A stretch of 64,000 nt of DNA. Source: Oceanospirillum sp048268485 (lineage in GTDB: Bacteria > Pseudomonadota > Gammaproteobacteria > Pseudomonadales > Halomonadaceae). The translations under genes and the position numbers were made by a program. The notes under the pieces are model-generated. The model saw only the letters and a program-made list of their open reading frames with translations. It searched no databases and was not told where the DNA came from. Shown in pieces: positions 41,875-50,088 of this stretch; position 1 is the first letter of the stretch; the number at the start of each line of letters is the position of its first letter. Location of the stretch: contig JBLWVL010000012.1 of assembly GCA_048268485.1 (NCBI GenBank), positions 1 through 64,000 on the forward strand, written 5' to 3'.

Positions 41875-43293
41875 ATGCGTAGAACTAAAATCGTTGCCAC
41901 TCTGGGCCCTGCCACCGATGAAGCAGGTAAGCTGGCCCAGGTCTTAGAATATGTCGATGTGGTACGCGTAAATTTCTCCCACGGCGATCCAGAAGAACAT
42001 CAGGCCCGCGTGGAGGCCGTTCGCAAAACGGCAAAAGAGATCGGCCGCTTTGTGGCCATACTCGGCGACCTGCAGGGACCGAAAATCCGTGTCGCACGCT
42101 TTAAAGATGGTCCGATAAAGCTGGCTGTGGGCGATAAGTTCACTCTGAACATGAATCTTGAAAGAGATGCCGGCGACCAGAACCAGGTTGGTGTCGATTA
42201 CCCGCAACTGGCCGATGACGTAACATCCGGTGATACTCTGCTGCTGGATGATGGCCGGATTCAACTCAAAGTTGATGATGTCGTAAAGCCTGAGGTGATC
42301 TGCACGGTGACCGTTGGAGGAAAACTATCCAACAACAAAGGCATCAACAAACAGGGCGGCGGCCTTTCAGCAGCGGCACTGACCGAAAAAGATAAAAAGG
42401 ATATTAAAACCGCCATCGCTCTGGATATGGATTACCTGGCGGTCTCCTTCCCCCGTACCGGTGATGATATGCGTGAAGCCCGCGCACTTTTGGGTGAGGC
42501 CGGACAGGATATCAACCTGATTGCCAAAGTAGAACGTGCCGAGTCTGTCGCTGACGAAGCGGTTATGGATGACCTGATTCAGTCCTGCGAAGGGGTCATG
42601 GTTGCCCGTGGTGATCTCGGCGTTGAGATTGGTGATGCCCAGCTGATCGGCGTACAGAAACGTCTCATTCAGCGGGCCCGTAGCCTGAACAAAGTGGTCA
42701 TTACTGCGACTCAGATGATGGAATCGATGATCAGCAGCCCGCTACCAACCCGCGCTGAAGTCTTTGATGTTGCCAACGCTGTTTTAGACGGTACCGATGC
42801 AGTAATGCTGTCAGCAGAAACCGCTGTCGGCGAGTACCCTCTGGAAACGGTTCAGGCCATGGATCGCCTCTGCCGAGGTGCAGAACTGGAACGCATAACA
42901 CAGCAATCCAACCACCGTATGCATGAAGACTTCAGCCATATCAACGAAGCGGTTGCGCTCTCTGCCATGTACGCCGCCAACCACTTACAGGGTGTTAAAG
43001 CGATCGTCTGCATGACACGCTCCGGTCTGACCCCATTACTGATGTCCCGCATCCGCTCAGGCTTACCAATTTTTGCTTTTACAGCTCAGGAAAAGACTCA
43101 GAACCGCGTCGCCCTCTACCGTGGAGTCACGACCGTTCCATTTCATCACTCAAGTGCTGCACCTGAGTCAATTGACAAAGCAATTGAAGAGCTAAAACGA
43201 CGTAATGTTGTCACTCAGGGCGATAATATAATTTTAACCCGAGGTGATCATAACGGCACTCACACCCTGACCATCGTCCAGATTGACGATTAA
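41875..43293 (+). CDS. pyk: Pyruvate kinase
   Basis: Pyruvate kinase makes pyruvate and ATP from phosphoenolpyruvate and ADP. The 472-aa product starts RRTKIVATLGPATDEAGKL and shows VVRVNFSHGDPEEH, GDLQGPKIRVARF, the active-site LIAKVERAESV and the MVARGDLGVEIG and TATQMMESMI signatures. The C-terminal domain (MTRSGLTPLLMSRIRSGLPI) is the effector-binding fold. It belongs to the PykA-type (AMP/sugar-phosphate activated) branch; this is inferred. Likely partner of gap in lower glycolysis. A strong terminator follows. Confidence 0.95.
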   Translation: MRRTKIVATLGPATDEAGKLAQVLEYVDVVRVNFSHGDPEEHQARVEAVRKTAKEIGRFVAILGDLQGPKIRVARFKDGPIKLAVGDKFTLNMNLERDAGDQNQVGVDYPQLADDVTSGDTLLLDDGRIQLKVDDVVKPEVICTVTVGGKLSNNKGINKQGGGLSAAALTEKDKKDIKTAIALDMDYLAVSFPRTGDDMREARALLGEAGQDINLIAKVERAESVADEAVMDDLIQSCEGVMVARGDLGVEIGDAQLIGVQKRLIQRARSLNKVVITATQMMESMISSPLPTRAEVFDVANAVLDGTDAVMLSAETAVGEYPLETVQAMDRLCRGAELERITQQSNHRMHEDFSHINEAVALSAMYAANHLQGVKAIVCMTRSGLTPLLMSRIRSGLPIFAFTAQEKTQNRVALYRGVTTVPFHHSSAAPESIDKAIEELKRRNVVTQGDNIILTRGDHNGTHTLTIVQIDD

Positions 43294-43348
43294 TTTCCGG
43301 TAGATCAGACAAAAAACAAACCAACCCCCTCTCCTCCTGAGAAACAGA

Positions 43349-43378
43349 AAGCGCTGAGAAAAATCAGCGCTTTTTTTA
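43349..43378 (+). terminator. Rho-independent terminator after pyk
   Basis: AGCGCTGA pairs with TCAGCGCT over a 6-nt loop and is followed by seven T. Confidence 0.92.
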
Positions 43379-43535
43379 TGCCTTAAAAATGGGCGCAACC
43401 TGCTTCAGCTATGGGTTTTCTGCCTTTTTCATGTGCACGTCATAAAAATGAGATAGAACACTAAACAAACCATCACAAAACATTTGTATTCTAACCACAG
43501 ATACAAAAAGCCATATCTTCGGCAAAAATTAACCC

Positions 43536-43564
43536 TTGAAAGAAAAAATCGGGCACGTTATTGT
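43536..43564 (+). promoter_or_regulatory. Candidate sigma-70 promoter of ectA
   Basis: TTGAAA (43536-43541), a 17-base spacer, then TATTGT (43559-43564), 32 bases before the ectA start. The match is moderate, as is common for osmotically induced promoters. Confidence 0.4.
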
Positions 43565-43595
43565 ATAAATATACTTTGAACCCTAAACAAATATT

Positions 43596-44102
43596 ATGAA
43601 TAGTGACATTAGCGACTCGATTAGATTTACCCAACCCGAATTAAAGGACGGTCTTGCTGTTACAGACCTTATCCAAAACTCACCTCCTCTCGATCTCAAT
43701 TCAAGTTACTGCTACATGTTGTGCTGCTCTCTCTGGGCAGAAACATCAGTATGTGCCTGGGATGGCGATAAATTGACGGGCTTTGTTTCAGCCTTTATCC
43801 GCCCGGATCAACCCGAGGCTCTTTTCATCTGGCAGGTTGCTGTGCACGAGAGTGCCCGCGGCAAACAACTGGCAAAGCGTATGATCCTTGAGATTCTGAA
43901 ACGCCCGCTCAGCCAGCCTGCAAAAGTTCTGCACACCACAATATCACCGGATAACACTGCGTCCTGGCGAATGTTCGCCGGCCTGACCCGCACTCTGGAA
44001 TGCGAATCCCGTACTTTCGATTTCCTGGATAAAGAGCTGCACTTCCACGGCCTGCATGAATCCGAAGAGCTGCTAGAGATCGGACCTTTCCGGCACCCGT
44101 AA
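43596..44102 (+). CDS. ectA: L-2,4-diaminobutyric acid acetyltransferase
   Basis: EctA acetylates diaminobutyrate at N-gamma, the second step of ectoine synthesis. The 168-aa GNAT protein has FIWQVAVHESARGKQLAKRMILEIL (acetyl-CoA pyrophosphate loop, R-G-K-x-L-A) near residue 78 and the C-terminal TISPDNTASWRMFAGL. No clear Shine-Dalgarno precedes its ATG, so initiation may be leader-dependent or weak. The gap to ectB is 108 bases. No aspartokinase (ask_ect) or ectoine hydroxylase (ectD) gene lies in the window. Confidence 0.95.
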   Translation: MNSDISDSIRFTQPELKDGLAVTDLIQNSPPLDLNSSYCYMLCCSLWAETSVCAWDGDKLTGFVSAFIRPDQPEALFIWQVAVHESARGKQLAKRMILEILKRPLSQPAKVLHTTISPDNTASWRMFAGLTRTLECESRTFDFLDKELHFHGLHESEELLEIGPFRHP

Positions 44103-44210
44103 GCCCGGAAGAGCTATGGGCATAGCGCCCGTCCTTTTGAAGCCTGGCCACTCCCCGGCCGGGCGCGCAGCTAACACCCGATATCAAAAAATTTAAAATT
44201 GGAGCACACG

Positions 44211-45479
44211 ATGATTTTTAAAGAGTATGAGTCCGAAGTTCAGAGCTATTCGCGTTCTTTCCCGGTTGTTTTCACCCAGGCGAAAGGCAGCAAGCTGTTT
44301 GACGATAACGGAAACGAGTACCTTGATTTTCTGGCAGGAGCCGGCTCTCTGAACTATGGCCACAACAACCCGCTGCTGAAAGAAAGCCTGATTGAGTATA
44401 TCCAGAACGACGGCGTTGCCCACGGTCTGGATATGCACACCGAGGCAAAAGCAGGTTTTCTCGAGTCATTTCGCGACATTATTCTGAAACCGCGCGATCT
44501 GGACTATAAAGTAATGTTTACCGGCCCAACCGGTGCAAACTGTGTTGAAGCTGCACTGAAGCTGGCCCGCAAAGTAACCGGCCGTCACAACATTGTTTCT
44601 TTCACTAATGGTTTCCACGGCTGCACTCTGGGAGCCCTGGCAGCAACCGGTAACAGCCACCACCGTGGCGGTGCAGGTCAGCCTCTGGGCGGTGTTACCC
44701 GCTTGCCATACGATGGCTATCTGGGTGATAACTTTAATACCCTCGAACTGTTCAAGAAAATGCTGACTGACAATTCAAGCGGTCTGGATATGCCTGCTGC
44801 CGTCATTCTTGAAATTGTGCAAGGTGAAGGCGGCCTGAATACCGCATCCGGTAAGTGGCTGAAAGAGCTATCTGCTATCTGTAAAGAGCATGGCATTTTG
44901 TTTATTGCCGATGATATTCAGGCAGGCTGTGGCCGTACCGGTACTTTCTTCAGCTTCGACCAGTTTGATATCAAGCCGGATATCATCACTCTGTCCAAGT
45001 CACTAAGTGGCTTTGGTCTGCCGTTTGCGGTAACCCTGTTTGACCGTAAGCTGGATATCTGGAAGCCAGGCGAGCACAACGGTACTTTCCGTGGTAACAA
45101 CCACGCCTTTGTCACCGCGAAAAAAGCTCTGGAAACCTACTGGGCTGACGACAAATTCGCAAGCCATATTTATGCCCGCAGCGAACAGCTGAAGCTGGCC
45201 CTGAACAAAATCTGCGATAACTACCCTGAGCTGTACCGCAAGGGTCGTGGTCTGATGCAAGGCATCTGCTGCCCATCCGGCGATATTGCAGATGACATTA
45301 CTTCTCTTTGCTTTAAAGAGAAGCTGATTATCGAAACCAGTGGCCCTGAAGGAGAAGTGGTTAAATGCTTCCCTCCTCTGACGGTGTCTGAAGAAGAGAT
45401 GGCTCACGGCCTGAACATTCTTGAGCAAGCTTTTGATCAGTACTTCAGCGCTCACATGGAGCTGAAAAAAGCCAGCTAA
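44211..45479 (+). CDS. ectB: Diaminobutyrate-2-oxoglutarate aminotransferase
   Basis: EctB makes L-2,4-diaminobutyrate from aspartate semialdehyde, the first ectoine-specific step. The 422-aa class III aminotransferase starts at 44211 (ATG, GGAG upstream), four codons into the open frame. It has PTGANCVEAALKLARKVTGR, the aromatic/PLP segment ADDIQAGCGRTG and the PLP-binding K263 in TLSKSLSGFGLP. It is followed by an intrinsic terminator before ectC, so EctB probably ends a two-gene transcript with ectA. Confidence 0.95.
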   Translation: MIFKEYESEVQSYSRSFPVVFTQAKGSKLFDDNGNEYLDFLAGAGSLNYGHNNPLLKESLIEYIQNDGVAHGLDMHTEAKAGFLESFRDIILKPRDLDYKVMFTGPTGANCVEAALKLARKVTGRHNIVSFTNGFHGCTLGALAATGNSHHRGGAGQPLGGVTRLPYDGYLGDNFNTLELFKKMLTDNSSGLDMPAAVILEIVQGEGGLNTASGKWLKELSAICKEHGILFIADDIQAGCGRTGTFFSFDQFDIKPDIITLSKSLSGFGLPFAVTLFDRKLDIWKPGEHNGTFRGNNHAFVTAKKALETYWADDKFASHIYARSEQLKLALNKICDNYPELYRKGRGLMQGICCPSGDIADDITSLCFKEKLIIETSGPEGEVVKCFPPLTVSEEEMAHGLNILEQAFDQYFSAHMELKKAS

Positions 45480-45500
45480 GGCTAATTTCAGCAATCGAAG

Positions 45501-45527
45501 AAAGAGCCGCCCAAGGCGGCTCTTTTT
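45501..45527 (+). terminator. Terminator between ectB and ectC
   Basis: AGAGCCGCC (45503-45511) pairs with GGCGGCTCT (45515-45523) with a 3-nt loop, then TTTTT. Its strength implies that ectC is not mainly read through from ectAB. Confidence 0.85.
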
Positions 45528-45594
45528 GTTAAAGGCCACCGAAACACCGGCCTGCCTGCTTTAAGCTAATGCTTTATAGCCTATGGCAAAGTAA

Positions 45595-45618
45595 CGTTTA
45601 ATAAACGATTGTTCGTTT
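45595..45618. promoter_or_regulatory. Overlapping dyads upstream of ectC (candidate operator)
   Basis: CGTTTAATAAACG (45595-45607) is palindromic around its central base, and AAACGA-TTGT-TCGTTT (45603-45618) is a perfect 6-4-6 dyad. They lie 30-55 bases before ectC and could bind a MarR- or TetR-type repressor. The core AAACGATTGTTC resembles the PsrA palindrome core, which may be coincidence. Confidence 0.45.
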
Positions 45619-45647
45619 TCTGTTTATTTCATTTTTGAGGTATTAAC

Positions 45648-46052
45648 ATGATTGTTCGTCAACTGCAGGAAGTAGAAAAAACCGATCGCTGCGTCAAATC
45701 CGACAACTGGAAAAGCGTTCGCATGTCGCTAAAAAACGACAACATGGGCTTCTCGTTTCATATCACTACCATCTACGCAGGTACAGAAACACCCATCCAC
45801 TACCAAAACCACCTGGAGACCGTGTACTGCATTAGCGGATATGGTGAAGTGGAGACCGTTGAAGATGGCAAGATTTATCCAATCAGCCCGGGCACCATCT
45901 ATATTCTGGACAAACATGACAAACACCTACTCCGTGCCCACGAAGGCGAAGATATAGTATTCGCCTGTGCATTCAATCCGCCACTGAACGGCAAAGAAGT
46001 TCATGACGAGAATGGTGTCTATCCTCTGGAAGCCGAGGAAGTTGCAGAATAA
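45648..46052 (+). CDS. ectC: Ectoine synthase
   Basis: EctC cyclises N-gamma-acetyl-diaminobutyrate to ectoine. The 134-aa cupin-fold protein starts MIVRQLQEVEKTDRCVKSDNWKSVR and contains the family segments GFSFHITTIYAGTETPIHYQNHLE, VYCISGYGEVETVEDGKIYPI and GTIYILDKHDKHLLRAH. The Shine-Dalgarno TTGAGG is good. It follows ectB by 168 bases, with a terminator in between, so it has its own promoter. A bidirectional terminator ends it. Confidence 0.96.
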   Translation: MIVRQLQEVEKTDRCVKSDNWKSVRMSLKNDNMGFSFHITTIYAGTETPIHYQNHLETVYCISGYGEVETVEDGKIYPISPGTIYILDKHDKHLLRAHEGEDIVFACAFNPPLNGKEVHDENGVYPLEAEEVAE

Positions 46053-46076
46053 CCTCCCGCCATTCTGCAAACCCGT

Positions 46077-46115
46077 AAAAAAGCCGCTGACAACTCATCG
46101 TCAGCGGCTTTTTAG
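46077..46115. terminator. Bidirectional terminator between ectC and rarD
   Basis: AAAAGCCGCTGA pairs with TCAGCGGCTTTT over a 10-nt loop. T-tracts on both strands allow it to end ectC (plus) and rarD (minus). Confidence 0.88.
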
Positions 46116-46130
46116 TACCCCTTTGCTTTA

Positions 46131-47033
46131 TCAAACCCCGCCAGAGTCAGGATAACGCCTTGAACGCCACACCTTCTGAGCTCCCTCCGTCACCAACAAC
46201 CCCACAGCCGTCCAGATAGCGATATAGGTCAGCCACTCATGATCTGCAATGCTTTCTCCCAGCAACAACGAGACAAACACCAGAAGTACAGGCTCAAGGT
46301 AGCTTAACAGGCCAAACAGACTGAAGGTCAGCAGCTTGGCCGACAACAGATAGAAGATCAGCGCCAGCGCACTGATAAGACCAAGACCAATAACCAACCA
46401 CCAGAGTGCTGGGTTAGCAGAAAAGGCCACGCCATCGCTCTGAATCAAGGCAAACCAGAGCGCCACCGGAAGCAACAGAAACATATCACACCAGATGCCA
46501 CCAAGATGGTCATTCCCCTGCCAGCGGCGTAGCAGAAAGTAAAATGGGTAACCCAGGGCCACAACAAAGGTTTCCCAGGAAACACCTCCTGTTTGCCAGA
46601 CCTGATTTGTAACTCCTATCAATGCTGCTACTACCGCTAAAACCTGCAGGAATGACAACTGCTCTTTATAAACAAACCGACCCAGAACAACCATTACCAA
46701 CGGCATCATAAAGTACCCCAACGAAACAGGCAGACCACGACCATTAACCGGAGCCCACATAAAGATCCATAGCTGAACCCCCACCAAAAAGGCAGATAAA
46801 GGCAGGCCAACCCATAGCAGAGGACGCCGTTTAACCTCATTAAACAGAGAACTCACCAAGCGCCACTCACCGCTCAACCATAGATAAAGACTGATGCCCG
46901 GTAATGTCAGCAGCATTCTCCAACCAAAAATCTGCTCAGCATCCAGCGGACTCAGCCAGACCGGATAATAGTAAAGCAGGGCAAACATAAACGCAGAAGA
47001 CAGTAATAACGTCACACCATTTGCCACAATCAA
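46131..47033 (-). CDS. rarD: EamA-family transporter RarD
   Basis: A 300-aa inner-membrane protein with about ten predicted spans arranged as two EamA repeats, as in E. coli RarD (chloramphenicol-sensitive protein, about 296 aa). Recognisable segments are QIFGWRMLLTLPGI near residue 34, NGRGLPVSLGYFMMPLVMVVLGRFVYKEQLS and GLLSYLEPVLLVFVSLLLGES. Substrate unknown; a drug/metabolite exporter role is assumed for the family. It converges with ectC and is divergent from the MarR gene. Confidence 0.82.
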   Translation of the reverse strand: MIVANGVTLLLSSAFMFALLYYYPVWLSPLDAEQIFGWRMLLTLPGISLYLWLSGEWRLVSSLFNEVKRRPLLWVGLPLSAFLVGVQLWIFMWAPVNGRGLPVSLGYFMMPLVMVVLGRFVYKEQLSFLQVLAVVAALIGVTNQVWQTGGVSWETFVVALGYPFYFLLRRWQGNDHLGGIWCDMFLLLPVALWFALIQSDGVAFSANPALWWLVIGLGLISALALIFYLLSAKLLTFSLFGLLSYLEPVLLVFVSLLLGESIADHEWLTYIAIWTAVGLLVTEGAQKVWRSRRYPDSGGV

Positions 47034-47393
47034 CCTCCTGAATCTTTCCCGGGAAACATCAAAGAAAGGAATATTAGTACCCTAATAAGTAAAAGCGGCG
47101 ATATTAACAGCTTTCTGGCAAAGAGACAGGCGATCTATAAATATCTTTTATTTTTCAACAAGTTAATTATATCCTTCGCCAAAAATCACATGGAGCACAA
47201 AAAAAACCATGCCCCGAAAAAAAACAACACTCAGTAATAGTCTGCTCATGGGCTTTATTTGACATTTATTTCAGGTAATCTGGGCAGTTTGGGCTAGCTA
47301 ATGCCCACAAACCCGTTATCATTGCGGACTAGGGCATAAATCCTTGCAAAGCATCTATTTATAGACTCACAAACAGGTAATTTAAGAAGACTC
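47034..47393. other. rarD-marR intergenic region, no gene recognised
   Basis: This 360-base AT-rich region lies between divergent rarD and the MarR gene. It holds a TTGACA box at about 47258 without a clear -10, and short dyads (GGGC-N8-GCCC near 47290-47306). No ORF or RNA gene was recognised. Confidence 0.35.
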
Positions 47394-47876
47394 ATGCAAT
47401 CGTACGAAGAAGTTCTTGTGGCTATCCGCCAAATTATTCGCGGTATCGATCTACATTCCAGAAAGCTTAATAAAAGCACTGGCCTGACCGGTCCACAGCT
47501 GGTTATTCTGCAGGAACTTGAGAAAGGTGGAGAAAACTACACTATTCGTCAGCTGTCTCAGATGGTAAATCTGAGCCAGGCCACGGTAACCACCATTCTG
47601 GATCGTCTTGAAGCCAAAGGCCTGGTGGTTCGCCAGCGCAGCACCATCGATAAGCGGAAAGTACATGTGCTACTGACCGACAAAGGCAATGAGCTTCTAA
47701 GTGATTCTCCAACGGCACTGCAGGAAGAATTTATCACCAAGTTTCAGAGCCTTGAGAGCTGGGAGCAAAACCTACTGTTATCCTCTGTACAGCGCATTGC
47801 TCAAATGATGAATGCTGAAAAGCTGGACGCAGCGCCGTATCTGGAGGTCAGCAGCTTTACTCAGGAAAAGAAATAA
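47394..47876 (+). CDS. MarR-family regulator (possible EctR)
   Basis: A 160-aa MarR-type regulator with the winged helix region LTGPQLVILQELEKGGENYTIRQLSQMVNLSQATVTTILDRLEAKGLVVRQRSTIDKRKVHVLLTDKG. Ectoine clusters are controlled by MarR-family EctR1 in several bacteria, and this gene is one gene away from ectC. I therefore propose it as a candidate ectoine regulator, but the link is positional only; rarD or another neighbour could be its target. The Shine-Dalgarno is weak (AAGAAG). Confidence 0.85.
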   Translation: MQSYEEVLVAIRQIIRGIDLHSRKLNKSTGLTGPQLVILQELEKGGENYTIRQLSQMVNLSQATVTTILDRLEAKGLVVRQRSTIDKRKVHVLLTDKGNELLSDSPTALQEEFITKFQSLESWEQNLLLSSVQRIAQMMNAEKLDAAPYLEVSSFTQEKK

Positions 47877-47910
47877 CAGAACAAACACCTCAGATCACCG
47901 CTCCGATAAA

Positions 47911-47988
47911 GACGACGCCAACTACAACACTAACCCTCAGCGCTACCTCGCCTGTAGATCAATAGTGCACCTGTAGCCCGCGTCGTTT
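47911..47988 (+). terminator. Large-loop terminator or structured RNA after the MarR gene
   Basis: ACGACGC (47912-47918) pairs with GCGTCGT (47980-47986), which is followed by a T-tract; the 61-base loop itself contains a small dyad (CTAC...GTAG). It is likely a terminator, but the long loop resembles a small independent RNA. Uncertain. Confidence 0.45.
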
Positions 47989-48027
47989 TTTTTGCCTCTC
48001 TTTAGACCGACAATTCAGGTTGCCACT

Positions 48028-49179
48028 ATGGAACAACTTAATACCCCCCAGGGCCAGTTCAATCTCAATCGCTTTCCTGTGAAGCCTAAAGATACCTTAC
48101 GCGCCTGGGATGCTGCCGATGAGTATATTCTGAGGCATCTGGATGATGAGCAGATCCCTACTGACGGCAACATCCTGATTATGAATGACAGCTTTGGCGC
48201 ACTCAGCACAGTCCTCGCCCATGCAAAACCAACCATGCTGAGTGACTCTTACCTGGCTGAGCAAGGTTTAAAGCAGAATCTGAAGCAAAATAACATCACC
48301 CCAGACCAGGTCTGTTTTATCAATAGCCTGCAAACACCGGAAAAACCACTGGACCTGGTACTAATCAAAATTCCGAAAAGCCATGCAATGCTGGAGGAAC
48401 AGCTACACCGCATCCGTCCTTTTGTTCATACCGGAACTCGTATTATTGCCGGAGCGATGACCAAGTGGGTACACACCAATACCCTAAAGCTGTTTGAGCG
48501 CCTGATCGGCCCAACCAAAACCTCGTTGGCAGTCAAAAAAGCGCGCCTGATCTTTTCTGATGTGGTCGAGCTGAATCTGCCAGAGAACCCCTATCCACTG
48601 ACACTGGACCTGAAAAACGAGCAGTTCACCCATAACCACTACATTCTGAGCAACCACGCCAATGTTTTCTCCCGCGAGAGTATGGATATCGGCTCCCGCT
48701 TCTTTCTACAGACTCTGCAACAGGAAAATATCAGCTCAGAAGAGGCTCTTTCCATTGTCGATCTTGGCTGCGGCAACGGTGTTGTAGGCCTTATCGCTGC
48801 GGAGCGTTTCCCTAACGCGAACCTGCACTTTGTCGACGAGTCCTATATGGCAGTGGATTCTGCCCGCATCAACTTTCAGCGCGCCTTCCCGGAGCGGGAA
48901 GCCAGGTTTACCGCTACCGATTGCCTGACCGCTCTGAAAGCCAACAGCACGGATCTGATTCTGAACAACCCACCTTTTCACCAGCAAAATGTAGTGGGTG
49001 ATTTTATTGCGCAACAGATGTTCAGAGAGTCCAAAAAGGTACTAAAGAAAGGTGGTGCTCTTTGGATTGTTGGCAACCGACATCTTGGCTATCACACAGC
49101 ACTCAAGCGCCTGATGGGCAACTGCACTCTGGTCGCCGGAAATAAAAAGTTTGTGGTACTGAAAGCAGTTAAGCGCTAA
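48028..49179 (+). CDS. rlmG: 23S rRNA (guanine-1835-N2)-methyltransferase
   Basis: A 383-aa two-domain RsmC/RlmG-type methyltransferase. The SAM-binding motif is VDLGCGNGVVGLIAAE near residue 244 and the catalytic motif is LILNNPPFHQQ near residue 310. The N-terminal domain is the inactive duplicate used for RNA recognition; RsmC is a similar paralogue, but the sequence and length (E. coli RlmG 378 aa) favour RlmG, acting on 23S G1835. The ATG at 48028 replaces a TTG 12 codons upstream. Confidence 0.88.
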   Translation: MEQLNTPQGQFNLNRFPVKPKDTLRAWDAADEYILRHLDDEQIPTDGNILIMNDSFGALSTVLAHAKPTMLSDSYLAEQGLKQNLKQNNITPDQVCFINSLQTPEKPLDLVLIKIPKSHAMLEEQLHRIRPFVHTGTRIIAGAMTKWVHTNTLKLFERLIGPTKTSLAVKKARLIFSDVVELNLPENPYPLTLDLKNEQFTHNHYILSNHANVFSRESMDIGSRFFLQTLQQENISSEEALSIVDLGCGNGVVGLIAAERFPNANLHFVDESYMAVDSARINFQRAFPEREARFTATDCLTALKANSTDLILNNPPFHQQNVVGDFIAQQMFRESKKVLKKGGALWIVGNRHLGYHTALKRLMGNCTLVAGNKKFVVLKAVKR

Positions 49180-49198
49180 TAAAAAGCATACTGGGGAA

Positions 49199-49220
49199 AA
49201 TACCCTCATTCGAGGGTATT
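49199..49220. terminator. Hairpin between rlmG and the DUF3124 gene
   Basis: AATACCCTC pairs perfectly with GAGGGTATT over ATTC. There is no T-tract, so it is a weak terminator at best; convergent genes share it. Confidence 0.5.
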
Positions 49221-49254
49221 ACATTATCTGCGGCTCTGATCCCGCTGCATTCGA

Positions 49255-49800
49255 TTACTCACACGGCAGCAATTTCACACTTCGGGATGAGAAGCTCAGT
49301 CCTTTTGTACCGCGATAACCCGCCATAACGGCTTCAATCAGCGGCTCCTGGGCGCTTTCATCGGTAGCCCAGTGCACAATGAAGTTAGCACCCGCTCCGC
49401 CGGAAAGGTTCTGCTGATCAATAACAAAAGACGCCGTTGCCATGGGAGCCAAAGCAAACCAGCCACTGATCAGGCTCTCCAGCTTTTCACCTCGGGTATC
49501 AAAGTAATCAACACTTTTTATAATCAGTCGCTTATCTGCATTCATATTACGCACGCTCAGAGTAACGGCCAGTGGCACCTGAGAGCTCTCCGCAAGGTAG
49601 ATATGCGAATAGGCCGGTACATACACAGAGCAATCACGAGTGGCTTTGACATCCTGTGGCTGTACACTGTAAAAATGACTTCCTTGTCCGGGACTCTTAC
49701 GCACCTGTTCGCTATAAGCGGGCTGCGCCAGTGCCAGAAGTAGCCCTGCCGCGGCAACACTTCTGCCAAATAATCCAGACCTGCGCATGGAACCTGTCAT
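49255..49800 (-). CDS. Exported DUF3124 protein
   Basis: A 181-aa precursor with a signal peptide (RRSGLFGRSVAAAGLLLALAQPAYS) ending before EQVRKSPGQ. The mature part has SVYVPAYSHIYLAESSQVPLAVTLSVRNMNADKRLIIKSVDYFD and SGGAGANFIVHW, the DUF3124 pattern. It is a periplasmic beta-rich protein of unknown function. The start is the ATG at 49800 (GAGGA upstream); an in-frame GTG directly before and an ATG four codons inside are alternatives. Convergent with rlmG. Confidence 0.83.
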   Translation of the reverse strand: MTGSMRRSGLFGRSVAAAGLLLALAQPAYSEQVRKSPGQGSHFYSVQPQDVKATRDCSVYVPAYSHIYLAESSQVPLAVTLSVRNMNADKRLIIKSVDYFDTRGEKLESLISGWFALAPMATASFVIDQQNLSGGAGANFIVHWATDESAQEPLIEAVMAGYRGTKGLSFSSRSVKLLPCE

Positions 49801-49897
49801 CACGTTATCCTCTTTCCTTGTATATCTTCAGCTGATTATACCCGCTCGCCGGACACAACATCCATCAGGCAGAGCAATCAACCCTTTCTGCAGACAT

Positions 49898-49928
49898 AAA
49901 AAAACCGGCCCCGTGAAGGAGGCCGGTA
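49898..49928 (-). terminator. Terminator after fadA (minus strand)
   Basis: On the minus strand ACCGGCC pairs with GGCCGGT over an 11-nt loop and is followed by seven T. About 160 bases lie between it and the fadA stop. Confidence 0.82.
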
Positions 49929-50088
49929 CTTCTAAGTAATATGTCACGTCCGTTGGCTCAGTCTTAGACGCAACGCAGAAGTTCAAAATGTGCAGGTGCC
50001 ACTAGCTTTTAACTAAAATATTAGCAAAAAGTGCTATGTTGGCTGACGTGCAGGCTCAGTTGCACGCCGGACAATCCGAGCATCTGGA

